Below the pieces are notes generated by a model. The model saw nothing but the letters and a program-made list of their open reading frames with translations. It was not told the origin of the DNA and did not search any database. Both the position numbers and the translations under genes were made by a program. Of a DNA stretch of 64,000 nt, positions 32,613 to 41,443 are shown one piece after another. This DNA is from an uncultured Dialister sp. GTDB taxonomy: Bacteria; Bacillota; Negativicutes; Veillonellales; Dialisteraceae. Every line of letters starts with the position of its first letter. Within the stretch, counting starts at the first letter, position 1. The stretch lies in assembly GCA_900541485.1 (NCBI GenBank), contig UQJW01000008.1, positions 1 through 64,000 of the forward strand. The letters run 5' to 3'.

Positions 32613-35468
32613 TTATTCTCCCATTTCGGTCAAAACACGGCTGCAACGGCCGCAGACATGTTCATGCGCGGGATCGTGTCCTACATCGGGTGTCCGTTTC
32701 CAGCAGCGTTCGCACTTTTCGAGGGTGCAGACGGCAATGGAAACTTTGACGGCTCCGTCTTCGGAGGAAACTGCATTTTCAGGTGCATTTCCAAGTCCTT
32801 CCGTAACTTTTGTCTGGGAAACCAGGCAGAAGTCGGCCAGTTCTTTTTCCATGTCTTTCAGAACGGCAAGATTTTCTCCTTCCGCATAGACGGTGACTTC
32901 CGCATCCAGAGGATGACCGATGATTTTTGCCTGTCTCGATTCTTCAAGCGCTTTGGTAACGACACTTCTCAAAGCAAGACGTTTTTTCCACTTTTCATCC
33001 AGTTCTTTGTCCAGATAACGGTCATTTTCTTCCGGCATGTCCATCATGTGAACGGACCATTCCTTTTCGTCACGGACGGGCAGGGCCTGCCAGACTTCTT
33101 CGGCGGTAAAGCAGATGACGGGAGCGACGAGTTTCACAAGAGTGAGCAGGATTTCATACATCGCCGTCTGGGCGCTTCTCCGCAGGCGGGAATCGTCTTT
33201 TTCCGTATAAAGACGGTCTTTCAGGATATCCAGATATACCGAGGACAGGTCGACGGTGCAGAAATTATGAACCGCATGGTACATGACGTGGAATTCATAG
33301 TTTTCATAAGCCTTGAGAACGGTCCGTTTCACCTGTTCCATACGGAGCAATGCCCATTTATCCAGTTCTTCCATATCTTCATAAGCCACACTGTCTTTTG
33401 CCGGATCGAAATCGTAGAGATTGCCCAAAAGATAACGGAAGGTATTTCTGATTTTTCTGTATACATCGCTCATGGATTTCACGATTTTATCGGACAGACG
33501 AACGTCGCCCTGATAGTCGACGGAGGAAATCCAAAGACGCATGACGTCGGCGCCGTATTTATCGATAATATCCTGCGGTGCCACTACATTGCCTACCGAC
33601 TTGGACATTTTACGGCCCTCGCCGTCCATGGTAAATCCGTGGGTGAGTACCGCTTTATACGGTGCTTTGCCGTTGACGGCCACACTGGTAAGAAGTGAAC
33701 TCTGGAACCAGCCGCGGTGCTGGTCGGACCCTTCCAGATAGAGATCGCACGGATATTCCGCTCCGTCTTTTTTCCAATTTTCATGCGGATCTTTCAAGAC
33801 GCCGTTCCATGTCGATCCCGAATCGAACCATACGTCCATGATGTCCGTTTCCTTGTGGAAATGCGTACCGCCGCAATGAGGGCATTTGAAATTTTCGGGC
33901 AGAAGTTTTTCCGCCGGATAACTCCACCATGCATCGGAGCCTTCTTTTTCCACAACGTCCTTCACTTTTCCGATGGTTTCGGGGGTAATTACATATTTTC
34001 CGCAATCATCACAGTAGAAAGCGGGAATCGACACACCCCAGGAACGCTGGCGGGAAATACACCAATCCTGACGGTCACGGACCATATTGTAAAGACGGTC
34101 ATGACCCCAAGAGGGAATGAACGTTGTATTATCCACCGCTTCCAATGCTTTTTCACGGAAATCATTGATAGAAGCAAACCACTGCTCTGTCGCTCTGTAA
34201 ATTACAGGGTTCTTACAACGCCAGCAGTGAGCGTACTGGTGATGAATGGATTTCTTTCCGAGAAGCATACCTGCATGAGCCAGTTCGGAAATACAAGGTC
34301 CTTCCGCTTCCCAAGTCGTTTTTCCTTCGATAAATTCGCCTGCTTCTTTTGTCATGCAGCCCTTATCATCGACAGGACAAATGACTTCCTGCTTCAGCTT
34401 GCCTGCATTTTCATATTTCTTGTAAACTTCAAAGTCATCGACGCCGTGGCCGGGAGCGGTATGAACGCAGCCTGTACCTGCATCGAGCGTGACGTGGCTT
34501 CCTTCAAGCACGTATACCGTGCGGTGATAGAATTCCCAAGGATGTCTGAATGTCGCCATATCCCATTCTTCGCCTGTCATTTCACGGCCGGCAAATTCGT
34601 AATTTTCAATCTTGCAGTCCGCCATAGCCGCCGGAGCAAGCTCCTTATTCATGAGATAATATTCGTCGGCATCGAGATTATGCACCCATACATAAGTAAA
34701 TTTCGGATTGACGGAAATATACAGGTTTGCCGGAATGGTCCAAGGCGTAGTCGTCCAGATAACCGCAAAAAGTTTCGACGGATCGACCCCTTCAGGCCCG
34801 AGATTTTTAATATCCAGAGCAGGGAATTTTACATAAATGGACGGAGATTTTCTGTCCTTATATTCGATTTCCGCTTCTGCCAGCGCCGTTTCACAGTGAG
34901 GGCACCAGTAAACCGCTTTCTTGCCCTTGTAAATATAGCCCTTATTGGCCATTTCACCGAAAACTTCAATCTGCCGTGCTTCCAAATGGGGATCGAACGT
35001 GACATAACGGTTTTCAAAATCGCCGACAACACCCATGCGGATAAAATCGGTTTTCTGGATTTCAATCCATTTCTTTGCATACGCAAGGCACTTGCGGCGG
35101 AGTTCCAACGCCGTCATATTGGCCCGGTCCTCTCCCGAATCTTTCAGCACCGCATACTCGATCGGCAGTCCGTGGGTATCCCAGCCGGGTACATAATTGA
35201 CCTTATACCCTGCCATATGGCGGTAACGGACGATGATATCTTTCAGCGTCTTATTCAAAGCGTGGCCGATATGAATTTTCCCGTTTGCATAAGGCGGTCC
35301 GTCATGAAGAACGAATTTTTTCGCCCCTTCATTTTCTCTCTTTGCAATTCTTTCTTTATACAGATTGCGGTTTTGCCACAATTCGACAAATTCCGGTTCC
35401 TTTTGCGGCAGATTTCCCCGCATCGGAAATTCCGTCTGCGGCAAATGCAATGTTTTGCTGTAATCCAT
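32613..35468 (-). CDS. ileS: Isoleucyl-tRNA synthetase
   Basis: A 951-residue class I aminoacyl-tRNA synthetase charging tRNA-Ile. Seen: DGPPYANGKIHIGHALNK (HIGH motif, about residue 65), the CP1 editing domain, GRKMSKSVGN (KMSKS, about 610), the WWSYP and DIMDVWFDSG segments, and a C-terminal zinc domain with KCERCWKR and VCGRC. Full length, bacterial type. AGGAGG precedes ATG 35468. Expression is controlled by the T-box leader directly upstream. Confidence 0.97.
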   Translation of the reverse strand: MDYSKTLHLPQTEFPMRGNLPQKEPEFVELWQNRNLYKERIAKRENEGAKKFVLHDGPPYANGKIHIGHALNKTLKDIIVRYRHMAGYKVNYVPGWDTHGLPIEYAVLKDSGEDRANMTALELRRKCLAYAKKWIEIQKTDFIRMGVVGDFENRYVTFDPHLEARQIEVFGEMANKGYIYKGKKAVYWCPHCETALAEAEIEYKDRKSPSIYVKFPALDIKNLGPEGVDPSKLFAVIWTTTPWTIPANLYISVNPKFTYVWVHNLDADEYYLMNKELAPAAMADCKIENYEFAGREMTGEEWDMATFRHPWEFYHRTVYVLEGSHVTLDAGTGCVHTAPGHGVDDFEVYKKYENAGKLKQEVICPVDDKGCMTKEAGEFIEGKTTWEAEGPCISELAHAGMLLGKKSIHHQYAHCWRCKNPVIYRATEQWFASINDFREKALEAVDNTTFIPSWGHDRLYNMVRDRQDWCISRQRSWGVSIPAFYCDDCGKYVITPETIGKVKDVVEKEGSDAWWSYPAEKLLPENFKCPHCGGTHFHKETDIMDVWFDSGSTWNGVLKDPHENWKKDGAEYPCDLYLEGSDQHRGWFQSSLLTSVAVNGKAPYKAVLTHGFTMDGEGRKMSKSVGNVVAPQDIIDKYGADVMRLWISSVDYQGDVRLSDKIVKSMSDVYRKIRNTFRYLLGNLYDFDPAKDSVAYEDMEELDKWALLRMEQVKRTVLKAYENYEFHVMYHAVHNFCTVDLSSVYLDILKDRLYTEKDDSRLRRSAQTAMYEILLTLVKLVAPVICFTAEEVWQALPVRDEKEWSVHMMDMPEENDRYLDKELDEKWKKRLALRSVVTKALEESRQAKIIGHPLDAEVTVYAEGENLAVLKDMEKELADFCLVSQTKVTEGLGNAPENAVSSEDGAVKVSIAVCTLEKCERCWKRTPDVGHDPAHEHVCGRCSRVLTEMGE

Positions 35469-35493
35469 TCCTGTTCCTCCTGCATTTCATAAA

Positions 35494-35709
35494 ACAAAAA
35501 AATCCCGCCCGGCAAGGGGCGAGATTATATCCCGTGGTACCACCCTAATGACATAAAGCCACTCGGTACAAATAACGGTGTCCCGGCGAAGCCTTTCCTC
35601 TCCGCAGCTCAGAAGTGATTCATCCGCTTCTCCCGCTCCTCATTCCACCATACAGAGGCTCTCTGTGCCGGGTTCAAAACCGATCGTCTTCGTCAAAGCT
35701 TTTCTTATG
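35494..35709 (-). promoter_or_regulatory. T-box riboswitch of ileS
   Basis: Transcribed on the minus strand. The T-box core AGGGTGGTACCACGG is at 35531-35547 or so, followed by a terminator stem AATCTCGCCC/GGGCGGGATT and TTTTTTT at 35494-35526. Uncharged tRNA-Ile would stabilise the antiterminator. A candidate ATC specifier (35619-35617, in GAATCAC) fits isoleucine; that codon call is tentative. Confidence 0.9.
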
Positions 35710-35715
35710 CATTGT

Positions 35716-35744
35716 ATTGTAACGGTATTTATCCTTATCGTCAA
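35716..35744 (-). promoter_or_regulatory. Promoter of ileS
   Basis: TTGACG, 17 nt, TACAAT on the minus strand, ending just before the T-box leader. Confidence 0.75.
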
Positions 35745-35799
35745 GGGAAGGAAGAAATATTTTCCCCGTGATTCATATCCGTCACACCAGCTTCTTACC

Positions 35800-36370
35800 T
35801 TTCTTCCCACACTTGCTCCTTCCGACGGCTCCGCCGCCACCTTCCCCGTAGTCGGGGACGGCTTTCGGTTCGTATTCTTTTCTTCTTAGGCAAAAAGTCA
35901 TTTACTGCTTCTCGAAAACGCATTTCCCCCCTGCCGTCATTCTTGAGCGGCGGGTAAAATCGGAATGACGATAGAAGAAAAAACATCATGTAAGTCTTAG
36001 CGAAGAATCCGGCAGAGGATACACATAAATACGTATTTATAAATAAAAACTGTAATCTCTTTTTTCCTTAGTATCAGCTTCCCCCGAACACGGAGGGAAG
36101 TGCCGAGCAAAGCGAGGCGATAGGGGCATGCTTGCGTACACAGGTCAGAATATTTAAATCTTGTATCCTTTGCCCGGATTCTTCACTCTTTCCCGTACTT
36201 TTCTATAATGCTATTCCCGACCGCTTTTTCACTTCGTTCAAGAATGACAAGGCAGGTATTTAATACCATTCTGTAAAAATATTTCTTCCGTTTCTACTCC
36301 AACTTGCCCCTTTCGTCAACCTGACGGTTGACACTTTCCCCGACAAGCGGGGACAGCTTTTCTGCCAGAG
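35800..36370. repeat. Intergenic modular repeat block 10
   Basis: CCGACGGCTCCGCCGCCACC and CCCCGTAGTCGGGG hairpins (35820-35860), CATTCTTGAGCGGCGGG ... GAAGAATCCGGCA module (35935-36015), CCCCCGAACACGGAGGG module (36083-36130), plain CACTTCGTTCAAGAATGAC hairpin (36230), and GTCAACCTGACGGTTGAC (36316). Confidence 0.8.
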
Positions 36371-36474
36371 TCATTTTTTATTTTTTTCTTTTTTATGATT
36401 TTCTTTTTTCTTTCAAATGCATTAAAATATAATTATTCTGATTATTCATAAATTAATGATAAAGCGAGGTTTCT

Positions 36475-37173
36475 ATGAAAAAATTATTAATCGCACTTAC
36501 TGCTGTTTTGGCTTTCGGTTCCGGCGTGGCTGATGCCGCTGTCCCCGAAGGCGGTTATTTCCTTGATAAGAACGGTGTGCCGCTGACGAAAGAACAGTGG
36601 ACACCGCCGAAACTTAAAACACACCCTACGCCTCCGATGAGCCGGCTTGTGTATAACGCCGTGAAAGCGTTGCCCCATTCTTCTTCAACAATCATCCACC
36701 TTGCCGTCAATGAAGACGGTTTTCCCGTGGGACCTGCAGTGACGCAAAGTGCAGGCTCGGTCATTCTTGACGAATATGCCGTCAATTCCGTAAAAAACTG
36801 GACATTTGTTCCCGCAAAAATGGGTGACAAGGCTGTCAACAGTGAAGTGGAAGTCCCCGTCCGTTTCGTTTCCCTTATGGTTGCGATACCTTCCGCCATA
36901 AAGAGTCAACCGATGAAAACACCGTCTGCCGCCGTAAAAGAAGCGGCGGAAAGAAATCATCATCCTTTGATGCACGTATCCGTTCTTATCGAATCGGACG
37001 GTACGATACAGGAAAAGCCCGTTGCCCTGGAAAATGAGCAACTGAGTGAGGAAGATTTCAAATTGCTGGCCCGTTATGCGGAAAAATGTGTCCGTGACTG
37101 GACCTTTACTCCCGCTGTCAATCCTGACGGAGAAATTATCCCCGAAGATACGGTTCTTGCCGTACAACTTTGA
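36475..37173 (+). CDS. Secreted protein with tandem TonB-C-like domains
   Basis: A 232-residue exported protein. Seen: signal peptide 1-21 ending VADAA, then one TonB C-terminal-like domain (about 50-133) with VILDEYAVNSVKNWTFVPAK, the hallmark AxxxxxxWxFxPA pattern, and VPVRF. A second, more diverged copy follows (about 160-232) with LARYAEKCVRDWTFTPA and TVLAVQL. There is no transmembrane anchor or proline-rich spacer, so it is not a classical TonB. It would be free in the periplasm. A role as a periplasmic adaptor is inference. It is monocistronic with a strong terminator. Confidence 0.75.
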   Translation: MKKLLIALTAVLAFGSGVADAAVPEGGYFLDKNGVPLTKEQWTPPKLKTHPTPPMSRLVYNAVKALPHSSSTIIHLAVNEDGFPVGPAVTQSAGSVILDEYAVNSVKNWTFVPAKMGDKAVNSEVEVPVRFVSLMVAIPSAIKSQPMKTPSAAVKEAAERNHHPLMHVSVLIESDGTIQEKPVALENEQLSEEDFKLLARYAEKCVRDWTFTPAVNPDGEIIPEDTVLAVQL

Positions 37174-37215
37174 TTTTCTATACTGTCTGTTTCAAAATAA
37201 ACTGAATTTTTGCAA

Positions 37216-37259
37216 TAAAAAAGCGTTTTCTTGGAAATTTCCTTGAAAACGCTTTTTTT
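37216..37259. terminator. Bidirectional terminator
   Basis: AAGCGTTTTC...GAAAACGCTT stem with flanking A/T tracts between convergent genes. Confidence 0.85.
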
Positions 37260-37260
37260 G

Positions 37261-37935
37261 TCAGTCCGTAATCGTGCCGATGCCTTCCTGATCCATTTTT
37301 TCCACTTTCACGGCTTCCAGATGATAGAAAGGCGCGGTGATGTGGTCGTTCAGGTGGACTTTGGCTTCTCTCAGTATTCCGTAGACACGAATCCATGTGG
37401 AGGCCGGTTCGTAGCCCGTGAAGTCCTGGTCGGAGGTAAATTCAAAGTCTACGTATCCGCCGGTACAGTAAGGACAGGTCGGGCCGTTTCTTCCTACAAA
37501 GTAGTGGCCGTTGATGGAAAGGTAGTAGCCTTCAATCATGACGGTTTTGTCTTTGTAATCAAGGAAGTTCATGAACCAGTCATTGATCTGGGTCATGTAC
37601 TTTTTGTCGCCCACAACGATGTCTACGTTGTTGTAGTCGAAGTTTTGTCTGTCTTCTTCTATGTTATACGGATATTCAAAATAGGGATAATGTCTTTGCC
37701 CCGTTGCTGCTGCCGCATTTCCTTGCGAAGCGGGTTGCGGCTGGGGTATGGCACTTTGTTGCGGCGTTGCAGGCGTTTCCGTTTTTTCGGGCACCTTGTC
37801 TTTTTTCGCAGCGTCCTGCACGGTTTTCCGGGTGATGATTTGCCCTTCCTGCGGTGATTTAGTATCGTCTGTTCCAAATCCGCAGCCTGAAATCAGAAGG
37901 AGCGGAAGGAGAAGTAAACATATTTCCTTTTTCAT
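37261..37935 (-). CDS. Lipoprotein with DUF1980-like C-terminal domain, zinc operon
   Basis: A 224-residue lipoprotein. Seen: lipobox LISGC (Cys about 18), a low-complexity spacer rich in Pro, Gln, Lys and Thr (about 25-78), then a domain with DYKDKTVMIEGYYLS, GRNGPTCPYCTGGYVDFEF and WIRVYGIL. The small OB-like fold with a CPYC pair resembles the DUF1980/TIGR03943 proteins, which are often linked to zinc or metal uptake. It is the last gene of the zinc operon, adjoining znuB with no gap. A role in metal handling in the periplasm is inference. Confidence 0.6.
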   Translation of the reverse strand: MKKEICLLLLPLLLISGCGFGTDDTKSPQEGQIITRKTVQDAAKKDKVPEKTETPATPQQSAIPQPQPASQGNAAAATGQRHYPYFEYPYNIEEDRQNFDYNNVDIVVGDKKYMTQINDWFMNFLDYKDKTVMIEGYYLSINGHYFVGRNGPTCPYCTGGYVDFEFTSDQDFTGYEPASTWIRVYGILREAKVHLNDHITAPFYHLEAVKVEKMDQEGIGTITD

Positions 37936-38754
37936 TTAAAAGCCTTCTTTCCATTTACGTAAAAGGACGGCCCCGGCAAGGAGGAATATATCGCAGACGA
38001 CGATACAGGCACCGGTCGGGACGGATCCCACGTAGGAAATCGTAATACCTGCCATGAAGGAAAGAACGGAGAGTACGGCAGAGAGCAGCACTGTCGTTTT
38101 GAAACGGGAGCAGAGCTGCATGGCCGTAAGGGACGGAAATATAATCAGGCTCGAAATGAGGAGCGCTCCCATCATACGCATGCCGAGCACGATGGTGACG
38201 GCAGTAAGGAGTGCAATAATCATATGGTAGAGTCTTGTTCTTGTCCCTGTGGCGGTGGCAAATGCTTCGTCAAAGGTGACGGCAAAGATGCGGTTATAAA
38301 AGAGAACGAAAAGTATAACGACAGCGATGCCGAGTATGACGGAAAGCCATACATCTCCTTTGCTCATGGCAAGAATGCTTCCAAACATGTAGTTACATAC
38401 GTCGGTATTCATGCCGGTGGTAAGGGAAATCGTCATGACACCCGTGGCGAGTGCGCCGCTGCAGAGAAGTGCTACGGCGGAGTCGCCTTTGATGCGGGCG
38501 CTGTCTTTAATCTGGAGCAGGAGAAAAGCGGCGGCAATGCAGGCGGGAATCGCAACGGAAAGAGGCTGTGCATGAAAGGCGTAAGCGACGGCAAGCGCGG
38601 CAAAGCCTACATGGGAAAGACCGTTTCCGATCATGGAGTACCGTTTCAGAACGAGGCTCGTGCCTAAAAGAGAGGCACAAAGGGAAACAAGACAGCCCAC
38701 GATAATGGCACGGACCATAAAGGGATATCCCAGCATTTCAGTCAAAAGATTCAT
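37936..38754 (-). CDS. znuB: Zinc ABC transporter permease
   Basis: A 272-residue inner-membrane permease of the ZnuB/AdcB family. Seen: about eight helices, LGTSLVLKRYSMIGNGLSHVGFAALAVAY at the start (typical of the family), TGTRTRLYHMIIALLTAV, and GALLISSLIIFPSLTA. It overlaps the znuC stop by 4 nt. It pairs with ZnuC below and the binding lipoprotein above. Manganese cannot be wholly excluded, but the His-rich binding protein favours zinc. Confidence 0.88.
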   Translation of the reverse strand: MNLLTEMLGYPFMVRAIIVGCLVSLCASLLGTSLVLKRYSMIGNGLSHVGFAALAVAYAFHAQPLSVAIPACIAAAFLLLQIKDSARIKGDSAVALLCSGALATGVMTISLTTGMNTDVCNYMFGSILAMSKGDVWLSVILGIAVVILFVLFYNRIFAVTFDEAFATATGTRTRLYHMIIALLTAVTIVLGMRMMGALLISSLIIFPSLTAMQLCSRFKTTVLLSAVLSVLSFMAGITISYVGSVPTGACIVVCDIFLLAGAVLLRKWKEGF

Positions 38755-39461
38755 ATCGCACCGCCTCCCGTAAAGCGCTGGCGGAGCGGACTTTTCAAGT
38801 AGTCTTCTTTGCTCCCGTAAAAAAGCTGTCCGCCGTCGGCCAGATAGAGAATCCGGTTCGCTTCTCTGAGTGTCCCTTCCACATCGTGGGACACCATGAC
38901 AATCGTGAGGCCGTATTTTTCAATGCAGTCTCTGAATATTTGATACAGGTCGCGGGTAACGGCAGGGTCAAGGCCTGTGACAGGCTCATCCAAGAAAAGC
39001 AATTTCCCTGCGGCACATAAGGCTCTGGCGAGAAGTACGCGTTGCTGCTGTCCCCCCGACAGGTCGCGGTAGCACCTGTTTTTCAAAGGGGTGATACCGA
39101 GAAGATCCATTTTTTCAAGGGCGTCCTCTTTATCCCGTTTCCTGTAAAAAGGATACATGCCGCACCGGTTCAGCCGTCCGGAAAGTACGACTTCCCATAC
39201 ACAGGCGGGAAAATCTTTCTGCACCGGTGTCTGTTGGGGAAGATACCCTATATCCCGGGGGGAAAGACCGGCGTCTGTTATCATTTCGCCGCCGGAAATT
39301 TTTTTCATACCCAAGAGTCCTTTGATGAGTGTACTTTTCCCTGCGCCGTTTTCTCCGATAATTCCCAGATAATCGCCAGTGTTGACGGAAAAATCGATAC
39401 CCGACAAAACGGTGCGCCCTTCATAGGCCATGGAAACCTGACGGCATGTAAAAAGGCTCAT
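38751..39461 (-). CDS. znuC: Zinc ABC transporter ATP-binding protein
   Basis: A 236-residue ABC ATPase energising zinc import. Seen: Walker A GENGAGKST (about 37-45), Q-loop YLPQQTPVQKDFP, signature LSGGQQQRVLLARAL, Walker B KLLFLDEPVTGLD, and the switch His in MVSHD. It overlaps the end of znuA by one base (TAATG) and the start of znuB by 4 nt, so the three are co-translated. Confidence 0.9.
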   Translation of the reverse strand: MSLFTCRQVSMAYEGRTVLSGIDFSVNTGDYLGIIGENGAGKSTLIKGLLGMKKISGGEMITDAGLSPRDIGYLPQQTPVQKDFPACVWEVVLSGRLNRCGMYPFYRKRDKEDALEKMDLLGITPLKNRCYRDLSGGQQQRVLLARALCAAGKLLFLDEPVTGLDPAVTRDLYQIFRDCIEKYGLTIVMVSHDVEGTLREANRILYLADGGQLFYGSKEDYLKSPLRQRFTGGGAI

Positions 39462-40498
39462 TAATTGAGGGCCTCCTTTAATACACTGACGTTATGTTTC
39501 ATCAGGTCAATGTAGGTAGTACCGTTTTTAAACTGTTCCGCCGTTACATTGTGGACCGCATTAAGCAGTTCGTTTTTGGCGCCTGTTGCCTCCGCAATGG
39601 ACCGGCTCATCTGTTCATTCGACATTTCGATATGGAATACCACGGGAATACCGTCTTCTTTCACTTTATCAATAAGGAATGCTACGGTAGCCGGATTGGC
39701 TTCCGTTTCTTTGGCACAACCCGGGAAAGCGGCGTAGTATTTCAGGCCGAATTCCTTCACGAAATAAAGGAAGGGGAAACGATCGCCGACGATGATTTCT
39801 TTTCTCTTTGCATTGTCGATGACATCGCGGAATTCTTTATCAAGGGCTTCAAGCTTTGCCACATAGGCATCGGTATTCTTCTGGAATACGTCCTTATGGC
39901 TTTCATCAAGAGAGGAAATCGCCGTATTCAGTGCTTTTACGATGAGAACGGCATTGGCAGGGGACGTCCATACATGTTCGTCCATTTCAGGCTCTTCTTC
40001 CTCATCATGGTGATCATGGTCTTTGTCCTCATGATGGTCTTTGTCCTCATGATGGTCTTTATCCTCTTCTTTTCCGTCATGATGGTCGTGGTCATGGTCT
40101 TCTTCCTGCATACCTTCTGCCAGTTCTTCTTCATGAAGTGTGACAGCGTCCATCATCTTGAACGTTTTCAGATGACTTTTATCCATGGAATCGAGAATAC
40201 CGTCGACCCATTCATCGGAGTCGCCGCCGACGTAAATGAAGAGATCGCTCTTCTGAATCATCTGTATATCCTTCGGGGACGGCTCATAACTGTGTGCCTC
40301 CGCACCCGGCTTGAGGAGCATGGTGACCGTTGCTTTGTCGCCTACGATTTGACGGACGAAATCATAAGCGGGGAAATTCGTACATACGATATGAAGTCCT
40401 TCCTTTTCGGAAGCGGCCTGCTTCTTTTCCGTCGAGCAAGCCGTAAGACCGTAAATGGCAAGAAAACATGCCATCAGACAAGCTATTATTTTTTTCAT
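39461..40498 (-). CDS. znuA: Zinc-binding lipoprotein, ZnuA/AdcA-like
   Basis: A 345-residue cluster A-I substrate-binding protein. Seen: lipobox LTAC (Cys about 21), TNFPAYDFVRQIVGDKA at the start of the mature lobe, an SYEPSPKDI segment, and a His/Asp/Glu-rich loop (about 118-162) with repeated HHEDKD units typical of zinc chaperoning; then DEHVWTSPANA with a metal-ligand His. The loop is encoded by a short tandem DNA repeat, so its length may vary between strains. AGGAGG precedes ATG 40498. First transporter gene in the Zur-controlled operon. Confidence 0.92.
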   Translation of the reverse strand: MKKIIACLMACFLAIYGLTACSTEKKQAASEKEGLHIVCTNFPAYDFVRQIVGDKATVTMLLKPGAEAHSYEPSPKDIQMIQKSDLFIYVGGDSDEWVDGILDSMDKSHLKTFKMMDAVTLHEEELAEGMQEEDHDHDHHDGKEEDKDHHEDKDHHEDKDHDHHDEEEEPEMDEHVWTSPANAVLIVKALNTAISSLDESHKDVFQKNTDAYVAKLEALDKEFRDVIDNAKRKEIIVGDRFPFLYFVKEFGLKYYAAFPGCAKETEANPATVAFLIDKVKEDGIPVVFHIEMSNEQMSRSIAEATGAKNELLNAVHNVTAEQFKNGTTYIDLMKHNVSVLKEALN

Positions 40499-40547
40499 TA
40501 CATACCTCCTGGAAATATAAATTCTGTCAAGACATTTCCTGCTTTAT

Positions 40548-40853
40548 TTAATTGGAAAGCTTGACCCGGAGAGATACGAGCGTAGATGGAGCTATGAAAA
40601 AAACAATAAAGGGAAGTATCATGACTGGATAAGACGGTACCGCCCCGGAAAGAACGGGATCACCGCCCGTACCGTCAAGAAGAGAATGGTAGTGGGCGAT
40701 CGTTTCGATGCACATTTCTATTTCCCCGCAAACGGGACATTGGTCACCTTCACAGTCATGACTTGCTTTTTCGGCGATACAAAGATAAGAAATAAAAATC
40801 GTGGCAGCCAAAGCAAGACTGATAAAAAGAGCTGTCCATTTTTTATATCCCAC
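40548..40853 (-). CDS. Small membrane protein with CPVC motif, zinc operon
   Basis: A 101-residue membrane protein of unknown function. Seen: an N-terminal helix (about 8-28), an exported loop with HDCEGDQCPVCGEIEMC, and a second helix (about 70-90, VMILPFIVFFIAPSTL). The Cys/His cluster suggests metal or redox chemistry on the outer face. GTG 40853 is chosen because AAAGGAGG precedes it; the longer frame starting upstream runs through that site. It lies between zur and znuA in the same operon, so zinc-related activity is likely by position. Confidence 0.6.
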   Translation of the reverse strand: MGYKKWTALFISLALAATIFISYLCIAEKASHDCEGDQCPVCGEIEMCIETIAHYHSLLDGTGGDPVLSGAVPSYPVMILPFIVFFIAPSTLVSLRVKLSN

Positions 40854-40931
40854 GGCTGCCTCCTCCTTTTGTATCCGTAAAATAAAGAAATAAAAAGCAC
40901 TTTTCCCGACGGAAAGCGCTTGAAAAATCAA

Positions 40932-41324
40932 TTATCTGCACTTTTTACACCATCCGTAGAGGGTTGTGCGGGAAGCGTCAATCGAAAAATCATCTGAAGA
41001 AATAACTTCTTTGTATAAAATATCAGAAACACGGGAATCCATATGTATCGTCTTACCGCACTTCAGACAAGTCAGATGCAGCTTGTTGTCGCAATGATTG
41101 TCCGAAACATAGCGGTACAAACTTTCCCTGCTCGTCCTGCCTGCACTGCGGATGAGAAGTCCCTCTTTTTCCATTTTATCCAGATTTCTGTAAACGGCAC
41201 TCACGCTCACAGGCGTTCCGCCGCTTTCCTGCACGGCACGGACGATGTCCTTAGCCGACAGATTCACATCGGGCCGGGCGCGGAAAAAAGCAAACAATTT
41301 TTTTCTCTGCTCCGTCATGTACAT
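40932..41324 (-). CDS. zur: Fur family metal regulator, probably Zur
   Basis: A 130-residue Fur-family repressor. Seen: winged-helix with SAKDIVRAVQESGGTPVSVSAVYRNLDKMEKEGL, then the dimerisation domain with LTCLKCGKTIHMD and C-terminal WCKKC, giving the four structural-zinc cysteines. Zur rather than Fur or PerR is inferred from its place at the head of the znu operon. ATG 41324 is close to GGGGA; ATG 41318 is an alternative. The promoter ahead carries an inverted repeat over its -10, fitting autoregulation. Confidence 0.85.
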   Translation of the reverse strand: MYMTEQRKKLFAFFRARPDVNLSAKDIVRAVQESGGTPVSVSAVYRNLDKMEKEGLLIRSAGRTSRESLYRYVSDNHCDNKLHLTCLKCGKTIHMDSRVSDILYKEVISSDDFSIDASRTTLYGWCKKCR

Positions 41325-41352
41325 AAAATCCCCGCCCTTTCCAAATTGCAAC

Positions 41353-41393
41353 TTATTCGCAAATAATTATAGCATTTCTTTGTATGAAGTCAA
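41353..41393 (-). promoter_or_regulatory. Promoter and Zur-type operator of the zinc operon
   Basis: Minus strand: TTGACT, 16 nt, TATAAT. TTATT-TGCG-AATAA (41353-41366), a near-palindrome, starts at the -10 and covers the start site, a good repressor position. Confidence 0.6.
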
Positions 41394-41443
41394 CTTCCAC
41401 TTTGAAAAATGCACGTAAAAAACGTAAAAAAGGTACTGCGGAA

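Noticed and set aside
33717..35492. 591-codon open frame on the + strand opposite ileS
   Set aside because: Shadow of ileS codon usage; no ribosome-binding site and no recognisable protein features.
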